Shown here piece by piece: positions 8,399-17,124 of a stretch of DNA of 64,000 bases. The stretch spans positions 1 through 64,000 of the forward strand of contig CALNXY010000014.1 of the NCBI GenBank assembly GCA_942490705.1. Direction: 5' to 3'. The notes under the pieces are model-generated. The model saw only the letters and a list, made by a program, of their open reading frames with translations, was not told where the DNA came from and did no database searches. The position numbers and the translations under genes were made by a program. Source of the stretch: JAGRCP01 sp942490705 (GTDB lineage: Bacteria > Chloroflexota > Anaerolineae > Caldilineales > Caldilineaceae). The stretch's first letter is position 1, and the number at the start of each line of letters is the position of its first letter.

Positions 8399-11113
8399 AT
8401 GGCGACTGCACTGCTACGCACCAAACTGTCTATCCCGCCCCCCCGATTGAGCACACTGCCGCGGACGCACCTCTGCCAAAGGCTTGATAGTGGGCTACAA
8501 GGCAAGCTAACGCTATTATCTGCGCCGGCTGGCTTTGGCAAGAGCACGTTGCTAAGTGCTTGGGCTACCCAAACCACACTGCCCCCTGGCTGGCTGACCC
8601 TGGATGAAAGAGACAACGACCCCCTCCGCTTTTGGCGCTATCTTGATGCAGCGCTGCACACAGCCTTTGGCGACGACGTGCCATGGCTGGCCGTCGAGTC
8701 GGACTTAATCGTCGATGAAGAGGAGAAGGGTGAAGCAGTCGTGACAGCCCTCCTCAATGCGTTGGCCGAGATCTCTGCGCCCCGTGCCATCCTCGTGCTG
8801 GACGACTATCACGCCATTACCAACCCGACCATACAGGCCATGATGGAGCGCATTGTCGAAAACGCGCCGCCGCCTCTCCATCTGATCATCGCCAGCCGCA
8901 TTGATCCCCCCTGGCCGCTGGCGCGCCTGCGCGCCCAGGGGGAGTTGACCGAACTTCGCGCCCCCGATCTTCGCTTCACGCCAGAGGAAAGCGCGATTTT
9001 TCTGCGCGAGGTCATGGGCCTCACCATAGAGCCGGCGGTTGTCGAAGCCTTGGAGGCGCGCACGGAAGGTTGGATCGCCGGCCTCCAAATGGCCGCTCTT
9101 TCCATGGATAACCAGACCGACTCGACTGACTTTCTGGATGGGCTGGCGGACAATCATTATTTTATCACAGACTACCTGCTCGAAGAGGTGCTCAACCGCC
9201 AGCCAACGGCACGCCGCGAGTTTCTGATCAAAAGTGCCATACTGGACCGCATGAACGGCTCGCTCTGTGAGGCAGTCACCGGCGTCGGGGACGGCGCTAC
9301 AATGTTGCGCGAGTTGGAGCAGGCCAATCTCTTTATCGCGCCGCTGGATGGCGGAAGACGCTGGTATCGCTATCACCAACTCTTCCGCGAACTGCTCTTG
9401 GCACGACTAACCAATCAGCAACCATCGCAGGTAGCAGAACTCCACCTGCGCGCCAGTCGCTGGTATGAACAACACGGCCTGCTCGCTTCAGCCATGCGCC
9501 ATGCCACAGCGGCCGGCGATGTTGAACGACAGGTAGCCCTAGTAGCCAACAATGTTCTCCACCTGGCCTATCTGGGCGAATTGCGCCGGCTGGTCCGCTG
9601 GCTCGAGTTTCTACCCAAGGAACTGGGCGCGTATCATCCCTGGTTTCACATTTCGCAAGCCTGGGTGCTGGCCTTCGCCGGCCATCTCGACGATGTGGAA
9701 ACCGAATTGGCGGCGGTCGACCGCTCGCTTAGGCAGCTGGGCGAACTTGAGGGCGCCGACGGCGACTTTGTTGCAACAGCGCACCACGTGCGCGGCCACG
9801 CCGCGGCCATCCGCGGCTATTTGGCCGGCTTGCGAAGCAACACGGATGAGAGCCTCCGCCTGGTACATGAGGCATTGGCGCTGTTACCTAATGAGGATCG
9901 CATCGCTCGCGGCTGGACTACTCTTTTGCTGGCGGTGGAACTGCGTGCGCTCAACGAATTTCAGGAGGCGGACGATGCCTTTGTCAGCGCAATTGCCCTC
10001 GGCCGTGCAGCCGGCAGCGTCCCGCTGACGACTGACGCGCTGTGGGAACGAAGTTGGCTCCAACTTGTTCAGGGCAAGCTCCAAAACGTATTAGAAAACT
10101 CGGCAGCAGCGCTGGAGTTGGCCGATGCCCATGAACGTGAAAGCGGTCAGCGTCTGGCGCCGACAGGCTATGCACACATCGGCATCGCGGCGGTCCTACA
10201 CGAACGCAATGAACTCGCCCGTGCGCTTGATCACGCGACGGAAGCCGTGCGACTCGCCCGGCGCTGGGGCATGGCGGATGCACGCGCGCGCAGTGAACTG
10301 CAGCTTGCTTTGACCCTCCAAGCACTTGGGCGAGAAGGGGAAGCCAGTGCAATGGCAACGCGAGCGGCAGAGACTGCAGCAGGCATCTCACCCGCCTACG
10401 CACAGATCATCGACACGTCGCTGGCGCGCGTACACCTTGCGCAGGGCAATCTAGCCGCAATAGAGGCCTGGGCAGGTGAAAATGATTTGGGTGAAGACCC
10501 AGATCTCTCGACGCTGCCCCTCTATCGCGGCATCGTCTTTGCACGCTTGCTCATGGCCCAAGCTGCGACGGACGTGGGCAAGCGGCGTGCGGCGCGGCGC
10601 GTGCTGCGCCAGCTTCAGGAGCGTGCCCGTGCGGTCGCGGCCAATGGCAACCTCATCGAGATTCTTGCCCTGACGGCGCTCAACGAAGCGGCATCGGGGC
10701 AAGACGCCGCGGCCCAGACCGCATTGGGCGAAGCCCTTGCGTTGGGCGAACCCCAAGGCTACATGCGTACATTCGTGGCCGGAGGTGAGCCGATGCGCAA
10801 GCTCCTCGTCGCGGCGCTGGCCCAAAACATCGCACCACCCTACGCTGCACGTCTCATTGACGCGCTCGAAGACGAGCTAGGCAACGCAGACCAGCATATG
10901 CCCAGCGCTGCATTGACCGAGCCGTTGACGGAACGCGAAATGGTGGTGCTGCGTCTGCTACCCACCGCCCTGACCACAGCGGAAATCGCCGATGCGCTTG
11001 TCGTCGCGCCCAGCACCGTGCGCACCCACATCAAGCGCATCTACGATAAGCTGGACGTCCACAGGCGGGTAGAAGCTGTCGCAGCCGCCCGCGAACTCGA
11101 TTTGCTCCCCTAA
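8399..11113 (+). CDS. MalT-like LuxR family transcriptional regulator
   Basis: 904 residues, matching the ~900-residue MalT type. The N-terminal NTPase has a Walker A at about 42-49 (APAGFGKS) and a Walker B-like ILVLDDYH near 135. The NB-ARC-like region continues to ~330 with WYRYHQLFRELL, a typical MalT-family block. TPR-like helical repeats fill ~350-820. The C-terminal LuxR HTH (about 841-904) reads PLTEREMVVLRLL then IADALVVAPSTVRTHIKRIY. Such proteins bind ATP and an inducer to activate promoters. The next gene, 85 bases downstream, has an activator-type promoter with possible binding boxes, so it may be the target. The 242-base gap upstream contains no gene that I can support. Confidence 0.92.
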   Translation: MATALLRTKLSIPPPRLSTLPRTHLCQRLDSGLQGKLTLLSAPAGFGKSTLLSAWATQTTLPPGWLTLDERDNDPLRFWRYLDAALHTAFGDDVPWLAVESDLIVDEEEKGEAVVTALLNALAEISAPRAILVLDDYHAITNPTIQAMMERIVENAPPPLHLIIASRIDPPWPLARLRAQGELTELRAPDLRFTPEESAIFLREVMGLTIEPAVVEALEARTEGWIAGLQMAALSMDNQTDSTDFLDGLADNHYFITDYLLEEVLNRQPTARREFLIKSAILDRMNGSLCEAVTGVGDGATMLRELEQANLFIAPLDGGRRWYRYHQLFRELLLARLTNQQPSQVAELHLRASRWYEQHGLLASAMRHATAAGDVERQVALVANNVLHLAYLGELRRLVRWLEFLPKELGAYHPWFHISQAWVLAFAGHLDDVETELAAVDRSLRQLGELEGADGDFVATAHHVRGHAAAIRGYLAGLRSNTDESLRLVHEALALLPNEDRIARGWTTLLLAVELRALNEFQEADDAFVSAIALGRAAGSVPLTTDALWERSWLQLVQGKLQNVLENSAAALELADAHERESGQRLAPTGYAHIGIAAVLHERNELARALDHATEAVRLARRWGMADARARSELQLALTLQALGREGEASAMATRAAETAAGISPAYAQIIDTSLARVHLAQGNLAAIEAWAGENDLGEDPDLSTLPLYRGIVFARLLMAQAATDVGKRRAARRVLRQLQERARAVAANGNLIEILALTALNEAASGQDAAAQTALGEALALGEPQGYMRTFVAGGEPMRKLLVAALAQNIAPPYAARLIDALEDELGNADQHMPSAALTEPLTEREMVVLRLLPTALTTAEIADALVVAPSTVRTHIKRIYDKLDVHRRVEAVAAARELDLLP

Positions 11114-11170
11114 TCCCCTACCCATTTCCCCTAGTTGGGGGACGACGCCCACGCTCTCTGCGCCTATACT
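11107..11170 (+). promoter_or_regulatory. Promoter with CCCCTA boxes upstream of the small gene
   Basis: A good -10 TATACT lies at 11165-11170, 29 bases before the ATG at 11199, but the -35 region (ACGACG at 11142-11147) is poor, as in activator-dependent promoters. Upstream are three copies of CCCCTA at 11107, 11115 and 11128, the last forming a short palindrome with TTGGGGGA. GGGGGACGACG at 11137-11147 loosely resembles the G-rich MalT boxes of enteric bacteria. The binding role is inference. Confidence 0.5.
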
Positions 11171-11198
11171 GCAGACAAGTTCACAGCGAAAGGAGAGC

Positions 11199-11402
11199 AT
11201 GATGTTTACTGAATTAGATTATCTGGTCCAGCGTGAGCGCAATCGCGATGCCAGGGCCTTTGCTGAACGGCAACGTCTGGCCATGGCAGGACAACCGAAG
11301 CAGTCGGCCTCGACAAGCCTGCAGGCACGTCTTGCAAGTTGGGTCCAGCGCCGAACCAGCCGTCCTGACAGCTTGCGCCTCCCCAGGCCTGACCCTGCCT
11401 AG
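11199..11402 (+). CDS. Small hypothetical protein downstream of the MalT-like regulator
   Basis: 67 residues, starting MMFTELDYLVQRERNRDARA. A strong AAAGGAGAG at 11190-11197 sits directly before the ATG, and a clear rho-independent terminator follows at 11474, so this is a well-framed single-gene transcript despite its size. The N-terminal half is a charged amphipathic helix (Arg/Glu-rich); the C-terminal half is Arg/Ser/Pro-rich and basic. There is no signal peptide or membrane helix. The position next to a MalT-like regulator, with its own activator-type promoter, suggests that it is regulated by it. The function is unknown. Confidence 0.6.
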   Translation: MMFTELDYLVQRERNRDARAFAERQRLAMAGQPKQSASTSLQARLASWVQRRTSRPDSLRLPRPDPA

Positions 11403-11473
11403 ATTCACGGCAAGCGCCGGTGCAAACACTCGGCCGAGCGGCCAGCACCGGCAATTAGATCATCTTGAGCCAT

Positions 11474-11513
11474 AGCAGGTCCTGACCGTTCTGGTCAGGA
11501 CCTGCTTCATTTT
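11474..11513 (+). terminator. Rho-independent terminator
   Basis: A perfect 14-bp stem, AGCAGGTCCTGACC (11474-11487) with GGTCAGGACCTGCT (11493-11506), encloses a 5-base loop and is followed by TCATTTT. It ends the transcript of the 67-residue gene. From here to 11702 I see no gene. Confidence 0.9.
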
Positions 11514-11702
11514 CCACGGGGCAAACTCGAAAGGATCCGTAACGATCCGTCCGATCCGGCTGTTTCCGCGGTCCATCATCGCGAAACACAGAATTCCCGG
11601 GTGGGACATGCCGTTACTTTGGGACACGGACACGTTCCTGCTACACTGAAGATCACGTCAATTGATCGAGCTTGCACGCCACCCATTCTTCAAGGAGACG
11701 CC

Positions 11703-12125
11703 GTGATCCACCTAACCAGCCTGGGACAGGAAGAAGCGCAGATGGCCGTCGACGTCATCCGCGAGGAGTTGATCGAGCGCAACAAGGCGGCCGTGATTGC
11801 CGTAGCCGATGCGCACGGCGAGCTGATCATGCTGCTGCGTATGGATGGCGCGCGCCTGCCCTCCATTTTAATCGCCAAGAACAAGGCATGGACCGCGGCT
11901 CGCGAGCAGAAGCCCACGCGCGAGCTGGGACAGGACGCCCGCGATCCGGTCGACGGCTTTGATCTGGCCTATTTTGGTGATTCTCGCTACATCGGCTGGG
12001 GCGGCGGCCTGCCGGTCGTAATCGACGGGGCCGTGGTCGGGTCAGTAGCCGTCAGCGGTCTGCCTGAGTTAGAAGATATGGAAGCGGCTGAGCGAGGCGT
12101 GGCGGCCATCATGAAGATGCGCTGA
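11703..12125 (+). CDS. GlcG/HbpS-like heme-binding-type protein
   Basis: 140 residues using the GTG at 11703, which has AAGGAGA at about 11692-11698; longer in-frame starts lack a ribosome site. The sequence matches the GlcG/HbpS/PduO-C family: a long first helix (LGQEEAQMAVDVIREELIER), then AAVIAVADAHGELIMLLRMD, IAKNKAWTAA and the glycine-rich IGWGGGLPVVIDGAVVGSVAVSG. Members have been linked to heme or cobalamin binding and to glycolate and diol loci, but no single function holds for the family. The S51 peptidase gene starts 3 bases after the stop, so the pair is probably co-transcribed. Confidence 0.82.
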   Translation: MIHLTSLGQEEAQMAVDVIREELIERNKAAVIAVADAHGELIMLLRMDGARLPSILIAKNKAWTAAREQKPTRELGQDARDPVDGFDLAYFGDSRYIGWGGGLPVVIDGAVVGSVAVSGLPELEDMEAAERGVAAIMKMR

Positions 12126-12128
12126 CCG

Positions 12129-12806
12129 ATGTTGGCATTGGTAGGCAGCGGCGAATACTTGCCTGAAATGGCAGCAGTTGATCAGCACCTGCTCGACGCG
12201 TTACAGGACGAGCCACGCGTCGTCTGTCTGGCCACGGCGGCCGGCAGTGAGTCAGATGAGCGCATTGCGTACTGGTCGCAGTTGGGCGTCAACCATTTTA
12301 TGCGCCTCGGCGTGACAGCCAACGCCGTCCCCGTTGTCGACCGCCAGAGCGCCAACGATCCGCGTTTGGCCGACCAGATCCGCGCAGCCAACTTGGTCTA
12401 TCTATCGGGCGGACGACCCGACTATCTCTTTGCCACGCTGCACGAAACCCTGGCCTGGCGTGCAATTGATGAAGTTCTGGCTCGTGGTGGGTTACTGGCA
12501 GGCTGTAGCGCCGGCGCCATGGTCCAGGGCGAACGGTTTCTGAGCTACAGCGGCTGGGGCAACGGCTTCAACCTGTTACCCGGCGTCACGGTCATCCCCC
12601 ACTTCGATGAGGTTCCACGTTCTTTTGTGAAAGCCGCTCGCGCGCTGGTACCCACGCGCTTCACCCTCGTTGGTATCGAGGCCAAGACCGCCCTTTGGCA
12701 GAAGTCCGATGGCGATTGGGCGGTGCTCGGCCAGGGAGGCGTCACGGTATGGGACCAATCAGGCCCAACGCGCTATACCGCCGGCCCGCTCCCCATCGCA
12801 CCGTAG
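12129..12806 (+). CDS. Peptidase S51-like / class I glutamine amidotransferase-like protein
   Basis: 225 residues, close to the ~230 of peptidase E/cyanophycinase-type enzymes. It begins MLALVGSGEYLPEM, then VVCLATAAGSESDERIAYW and LVYLSGGRPDYL. The nucleophile elbow is GLLAGCSAGAMVQGE, with Ser in the GxSAG position used by S51 peptidases. A later HFDE supplies a likely catalytic His. It is cytoplasmic, with no signal peptide. The substrate is probably a small peptide with an acidic residue, but this cannot be fixed. It starts 3 bases after the HbpS-like gene and converges with deoB, whose stop lies 17 bases beyond. Confidence 0.85.
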   Translation: MLALVGSGEYLPEMAAVDQHLLDALQDEPRVVCLATAAGSESDERIAYWSQLGVNHFMRLGVTANAVPVVDRQSANDPRLADQIRAANLVYLSGGRPDYLFATLHETLAWRAIDEVLARGGLLAGCSAGAMVQGERFLSYSGWGNGFNLLPGVTVIPHFDEVPRSFVKAARALVPTRFTLVGIEAKTALWQKSDGDWAVLGQGGVTVWDQSGPTRYTAGPLPIAP

Positions 12807-12822
12807 TCGTTCACGCCACACC

Positions 12823-14001
12823 TCAGTGCAGAATCATATCCGCAAAGCTCGCGCCTTGAGCCGGCGGGGGCGCCCCTAGCACGGCGGCGATCGTCGCCGC
12901 CAGGTCCGCAAACGAAGTACGCACGCCGATATTTGTGCCGGCGCGAACGGCTTGCCCCGACAGCAAAATGGGCACGTACTCACGCGAGTGATCGGTGCTG
13001 GGCGTGGTGGGATCGTTGCCATGGTCCGCCGTCAGCACGAGCATGTCGTCCTCACGCAGCGCGGCAAGCAACTCGGGCACGCGGGCGTCAAATTGCTCGA
13101 GACACTCTGCATAGCCGCGCGGGTTATTCCGGTGACCGAACTTGGCATCAAAATCGACCAGATTGGTAAAGATCAGGCCGCGGGCATCTATCTCCGCCAT
13201 GGCCGCAAGCGTTTTATCCACGCCATCCATATTGTCCAGCGTATGCACGGCTGCGGTGATGCCCTGGCCCGTGAAGATGTCTTCGATTTTGCCCACGGCA
13301 TAGACCATCAGGCCGGCTCCCTTCAGCAAATCGAGCAGCGTCGGCTCGGGGGGCTTCACGGAAAAGTCACGACGGTTGGCGGTACGCGTGAAGTTTCCCG
13401 GCTCGCCGACGAAGGGCCGTGCGATGACGCGGCTTACTTCGTGCTCACCACGCAGGATCGCCCGGGCACTCTCGCAGATGCGGTAGAGCTCGTCGACGGG
13501 GATGACCTCTTCATGCGCGGCAATCTGAAAGACGCTGTCGCCTGAGGTATAGACGATGGTCTTGCCGTTTGCCATGTGTTCCGGGCCTAGCTCATCGATG
13601 ATAACCGTGCCCGAGGCGGGATAGTTACCGAGCCAACCCCGGCCGGTCTCCGCAGCATAACGCGCCATAACCTCTGGCGGAAAGCCATCGGGATAGAGCG
13701 GAAACGGCTGAAGCAGGTGGATGCCCATAAGCTCCCAGTGGCCGGTTGTCGTATCTTTGCCGGCCGAGACCTCCTGCAGCTTGCCGTAGGCGGCCGTGGG
13801 CGAAAACTGGGGTGTCAGTCCCTGAACCAAACCAATATTGGCCAGCCCCATCGCTTCCAAGTTGGGCAGACGCAGTCCCCCCACCACGCGACCAATGTTG
13901 CCCAGCGTGTTGCTCCCCACGTCGCCAAACACGGCCGCGTCCGGCGCTTCGCCGATGCCGGCGCTGTCCAGCACAATGACGATGACCCGATTGATTTGCA
14001 T
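12823..14001 (-). CDS. deoB: Phosphopentomutase DeoB
   Basis: 392 residues, the normal family size. The start is the ATG at 14001 (MQINRVIVIVLDSAGIGEA), preceded on the minus strand by GGGAGAA. Alkaline-phosphatase-superfamily metal ligands are visible: VLDSAGIGEAPDA with the first Asp, DVGSNTLGNIGR, SAGKDTTTGHWELMG with the phosphorylated Thr region, FGHRNNPRGY, and TADHGNDPTTPSTDHSREYV with Asp/His pairs. The enzyme interconverts (deoxy)ribose 1- and 5-phosphates in nucleoside salvage. It stands alone, diverging from the M28 peptidase operon; the 155-base divergent gap carries an AATTGTCAATTG repeat. Confidence 0.96.
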   Translation of the reverse strand: MQINRVIVIVLDSAGIGEAPDAAVFGDVGSNTLGNIGRVVGGLRLPNLEAMGLANIGLVQGLTPQFSPTAAYGKLQEVSAGKDTTTGHWELMGIHLLQPFPLYPDGFPPEVMARYAAETGRGWLGNYPASGTVIIDELGPEHMANGKTIVYTSGDSVFQIAAHEEVIPVDELYRICESARAILRGEHEVSRVIARPFVGEPGNFTRTANRRDFSVKPPEPTLLDLLKGAGLMVYAVGKIEDIFTGQGITAAVHTLDNMDGVDKTLAAMAEIDARGLIFTNLVDFDAKFGHRNNPRGYAECLEQFDARVPELLAALREDDMLVLTADHGNDPTTPSTDHSREYVPILLSGQAVRAGTNIGVRTSFADLAATIAAVLGAPPPAQGASFADMILH

Positions 14002-14039
14002 GGCACGTTCTCCCGTTCGGAATGATAAAGGGGCTGGCT

Positions 14040-14081
14040 CAATTGTCGATTGGCAATGGGCAATTGTCAATTGCCAATCGG
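14040..14081. repeat. AATTGTCAATTGCCA interspersed repeat, copy 1
   Basis: An AT-rich stretch with nested CAATTG units. The 15-base core AATTGTCAATTGCCA (14062-14076) recurs exactly at 62580-62594 and with one change at 34621-34635. It sits between the divergent deoB and M28 peptidase genes, and its last six bases double as a -35 element. Confidence 0.7.
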
Positions 14082-14099
14082 GCGGCGCTCCTGTACCAT
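14071..14099 (+). promoter_or_regulatory. Sigma70-type promoter for the M28 peptidase operon
   Basis: TTGCCA (14071-14076), a 17-base spacer and TACCAT (14094-14099) lie 58 bases before the ATG at 14157. The -35 is supplied by the interspersed repeat. Confidence 0.5.
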
Positions 14100-14156
14100 C
14101 GGGGAGGAGACATTGGATCATCAAATGCTGTGGGTACACGGAAAGAGAGAGGGGCG

Positions 14157-15371
14157 ATGAAGAGGAATCTGGAAGAACAGGCTGCTGCGCATCTTCATAA
14201 GCTCTGTGTAGAGATTCCAGAACGAGTTGTGGGCAGTTCGGGCAACCGGGCGGCGACTGACTATGTAGCAGAGCAACTGCAACGGTTTGGCTTTGCAGTC
14301 ACATGCGATGAATTTGCGTGTATCGACTGGAGTTATGGTGACGTGCGTTTGACCATGGACGACGGTACCGAGTTTCCCGCACAAATCAGCCCGTACGCAC
14401 CCGCAGCGGATGTGCGCGGTACGCTGGTTACTGCCAGTACGCTCAACGAGCTTGTTGCGCTTGATGCACGTGACGCGCTGCTTTTGGTACGCGACGACCT
14501 GACGCGCGAGCAGCTCATGCCCAAAAATTTCACCTTCTACAACCCTGAGCGCCATCAACGGCTCATCGCCCTACTCGAGGCCAAGCAACCCGCCGCAATC
14601 CTGGCCGCAACCGATCGTGATCCGGGACTGGCCGGCGGAATTTCCCCCTTCCCCCTCATCGAAGACGGCGATTTCGACATTCCTTCTTGCTACATGACCG
14701 ATGCTGAAGGAGAAGCGCTGGCGGCTCACGTTGGACGCCAGTTTCATTTAATGATGGAGGCGACGCGCGCCCCAGCGACGGGCTGCAACGTGATTGGCCG
14801 CAGGGGCGCCAGCGTCGAGCGCATGGTCTTCTGCGCCCATGTGGATGCCAAAGAGAACACGCCCGGTGCACTCGACAACGCGTCGGGCGTGATCGTCGTG
14901 CTCCTGCTGGCCGAATTGCTCGAAGAGTACGCCCGCAACGCCAGCCTCGAGTTGCTCATTTTCAATGGTGAGGATTACTATAGCGCGCCCGGTGAAACAG
15001 ATTATGTCAATAAAAATCAAGGTCGCTTTGAAGAGGTTACCGTGGCAGTCAATATGGATGGGGCCGGCTATCGCGACGGTCCCACAGCGTTCTCATTTTA
15101 TGGATGTCCACCGGTTCTGGAGACCGGCCTACGCCAAGCTTTTGCCAGTCAACCGGGCATTGAGGAAGGACCAGCCTGGTATCAGAGCGATCATTCAGTC
15201 TTTATCCAGCAAGGTCGGCCCGCCGTCGCGCTCACGTCGTCTGTTTTTCTGGATGAAATCACGGTCCACATTACCCACACGCCCCAGGATCGGCCAGAGC
15301 TGGTTGCGATCGAAAAGCTCACGGCGCTCGCCCGCGCACTAGCCGAATTCATCGACCAAGCAACAGCCTAA
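14157..15371 (+). CDS. M28 family zinc aminopeptidase
   Basis: 404 residues. The ATG at 14157 follows AGAGAGGGG; the longer open frame upstream runs through the repeat and is unlikely to be coding. The N-terminal part has a PA-type insert (~70-210). The M28 metal core is clear: FCAHVDAKENTPGALDNASG gives the His-x-Asp and bridging Asp, IFNGEDYYSAPGETDY supplies the Glu pair, NMDGAGY the next Asp, and WYQSDHSVF the final His region. It should cleave N-terminal residues or short peptides. There is no signal peptide, so it is probably cytoplasmic. The dehydrogenase gene starts 15 bases later with AAGGAGG, making one operon. Confidence 0.9.
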   Translation: MKRNLEEQAAAHLHKLCVEIPERVVGSSGNRAATDYVAEQLQRFGFAVTCDEFACIDWSYGDVRLTMDDGTEFPAQISPYAPAADVRGTLVTASTLNELVALDARDALLLVRDDLTREQLMPKNFTFYNPERHQRLIALLEAKQPAAILAATDRDPGLAGGISPFPLIEDGDFDIPSCYMTDAEGEALAAHVGRQFHLMMEATRAPATGCNVIGRRGASVERMVFCAHVDAKENTPGALDNASGVIVVLLLAELLEEYARNASLELLIFNGEDYYSAPGETDYVNKNQGRFEEVTVAVNMDGAGYRDGPTAFSFYGCPPVLETGLRQAFASQPGIEEGPAWYQSDHSVFIQQGRPAVALTSSVFLDEITVHITHTPQDRPELVAIEKLTALARALAEFIDQATA

Positions 15372-15386
15372 ACGCAAGGAGGCGCC

Positions 15387-16412
15387 ATGACATTGCCCGA
15401 CCGGCCCATCCGTCTCGGCATTCTGGGCACGGCGCGCATCGCCCCCTGGGCCGCCGTGAACCCGGCACGCACCAATCCCGACGTAACGGTGACAGCCATC
15501 GCGGCACGGGAACTTGCCCGCGCCGAGGAGTTTGCCGAGAAGCACGACATTCCCACCGCCTATGGCAATTACGATGCCCTGATTGCCGACCCGGAAATCG
15601 ACGCGCTCTACGTTCCTCTGCCCAACAGCCTCCACGCGCTGTGGAGTATCCGCGCGCTGGAAGCCGGCAAGCATGTGCTGTGCGAGAAGCCGCTGGCCGC
15701 CAACGCCGAGGAGGCAGCAGCCATGGTCGACGCGGCCGCGAGTGACGGGTGCGTCTTGGCCGAAGCCTTTCACTATCGCTATCATCCGCTGGCGCGGCGC
15801 GCGCAAGAGATCGTGCAATCGGGGGTGTTGGGCGCGCTTCGCTCCATTGACGTCCAGTTTTGCACGCCCTCGGTCCGGCCCAACAACATCCGCTTTGACT
15901 ACGCGCTCGGCGGTGGCGTGACCATGGATCTGGGCTGCTACGCCATCGATATGATCCGTTTCCTGACCGGCGAAGAGCCAACGGTCACCCAGGCCACGGC
16001 CCAGCTCTCGGCGCCCCAGGTCGATCGCACCATGGATGCCAATTTTGCGTTGGCTGATGGCGCTACGGCCCACATGTTTTGCTCCATGTTGTCGACCTGC
16101 CTCTTCCGCACCAGCGTGCGCGTCGAAGGCGCGACCGGCACGCTCAGCGTCGCCAACATGATGCTGCCGCAACTGCTCTACCACCGCCTCAGGCTCAAAA
16201 CCGCGGATGGCGTCAAGACCGAAAAATTCGAGAAGACGCCGACTTACGACTACCAGATGCGGGCCTTTGTCGCCGCCGTGCGCGGGCAGACGCCCTTCCC
16301 TTCAGACGGGCGTGAGGGGATCCGCAACATGCAGGTCATTGATGCCGTCTATCGCGCCGCTGGCTTGCATCCCCGCGGCCTGTCGCCGGCAACTGCCCAG
16401 CAAAGGCCGTAA
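15387..16412 (+). CDS. Gfo/Idh/MocA family oxidoreductase
   Basis: 341 residues, with AAGGAGG about 7 bases before the ATG. The Rossmann motif is RLGILGTARIAPWAAV, in which the usual GxGxxG last Gly is replaced by Ala. CEKPLAANAEEA is the EKP signature and AEAFHYRYHPLARRA holds the typical His region. GGGVTMDLGCYAIDMIR is the usual start of the second domain. It resembles the trans-1,2-dihydrobenzenediol/glucose-fructose dehydrogenase branch more than the gene at 2073. It is cytoplasmic and NAD(P)-dependent; the substrate is unknown, most likely a sugar. It ends 1 base before the P-loop kinase gene. Confidence 0.88.
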   Translation: MTLPDRPIRLGILGTARIAPWAAVNPARTNPDVTVTAIAARELARAEEFAEKHDIPTAYGNYDALIADPEIDALYVPLPNSLHALWSIRALEAGKHVLCEKPLAANAEEAAAMVDAAASDGCVLAEAFHYRYHPLARRAQEIVQSGVLGALRSIDVQFCTPSVRPNNIRFDYALGGGVTMDLGCYAIDMIRFLTGEEPTVTQATAQLSAPQVDRTMDANFALADGATAHMFCSMLSTCLFRTSVRVEGATGTLSVANMMLPQLLYHRLRLKTADGVKTEKFEKTPTYDYQMRAFVAAVRGQTPFPSDGREGIRNMQVIDAVYRAAGLHPRGLSPATAQQRP

Positions 16413-16413
16413 C

Positions 16414-17064
16414 ATGGCTGACATATGGTCTAACGTGTATTGGCTGGGCGGTTCCCCTTGCGCCGGGAAGAGTTCCATTGCGCGAAATCTCGCCGCTGCG
16501 CACAATCTTCAACTGTTGGAGGTTGATGCGCGCTTTGACGAGCATGCAGTCCGGTTCACGCCGGCGCAGCAGCCTGCGCTCACGACCTGGCTGGCGGGCG
16601 ACTGTGCGGAGCGGTGGCTCAAGCCGGTCGCCCAGCTCACGGCCGACGCCACGGCTTGCTATGCGGAACACTTTGCATTCATTCTGGAGGATGTCCGTGA
16701 AGCAGTAGTTGCGGGTGGATCTAAGCGGCCGCTGCTGGTCGAAGGGAGTGCGCTCTTGCCCAATCTGGTCAGTCAACACGTGCCGGACTTGCACCACGCA
16801 CTCTGGCTCGTCCCGTCACCGGCTTTTCAGCGCCGGCACTACAGCCAACGGCCCTGGATCAAAGAGGTACTGGCCGATTGCCCTGACGCCGACCGAGCAT
16901 TTGATGGCTGGATGGCGCGTGACCAAGCCTTTGCCAATCAGGTTGCTGAAGCAGCCCAGAGCCTCGGCCTGCGCGTAGAGCGGAGTGACGACAGCCGGAC
17001 AATCGCTGAGCAAGCTGCCATCATAGCCGCATGGTATGGTTGGCGCCAGGAAAATATTATCTGA
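16414..17064 (+). CDS. P-loop NTPase, small-molecule kinase-like
   Basis: 216 residues from the ATG at 16414, with AAAGG upstream. The Walker A is at the N-terminus: YWLGGSPCAGKSSIARNLA. LLEVDARFDEH follows as in shikimate or gluconate kinase-like folds, and LLVEGSALLPNLV plus HHALWLVPSPAFQR give the second core strands; YSQRPWIKEVL may be a lid. There is no membrane segment. The phosphate acceptor cannot be deduced. Only one base separates it from the dehydrogenase stop, so coupled translation is likely. The same transcript probably continues to the MmcQ/YjbR gene 60 bases later. Confidence 0.75.
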   Translation: MADIWSNVYWLGGSPCAGKSSIARNLAAAHNLQLLEVDARFDEHAVRFTPAQQPALTTWLAGDCAERWLKPVAQLTADATACYAEHFAFILEDVREAVVAGGSKRPLLVEGSALLPNLVSQHVPDLHHALWLVPSPAFQRRHYSQRPWIKEVLADCPDADRAFDGWMARDQAFANQVAEAAQSLGLRVERSDDSRTIAEQAAIIAAWYGWRQENII

Positions 17065-17124
17065 AGCGAAACAGTGGCCCCACATCTCACGCGTCACGTC
17101 TCACAAACGAAAGGACTGAACTCG

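Noticed and set aside
8705..9379. 224-codon minus-strand frame in the MalT-like gene
   Set aside because: It lies wholly within a recognised regulator and has no motif or start signal.
12952..13545. 197-codon plus-strand frame opposite deoB
   Set aside because: deoB on the minus strand has all family motifs; this frame is its complement.
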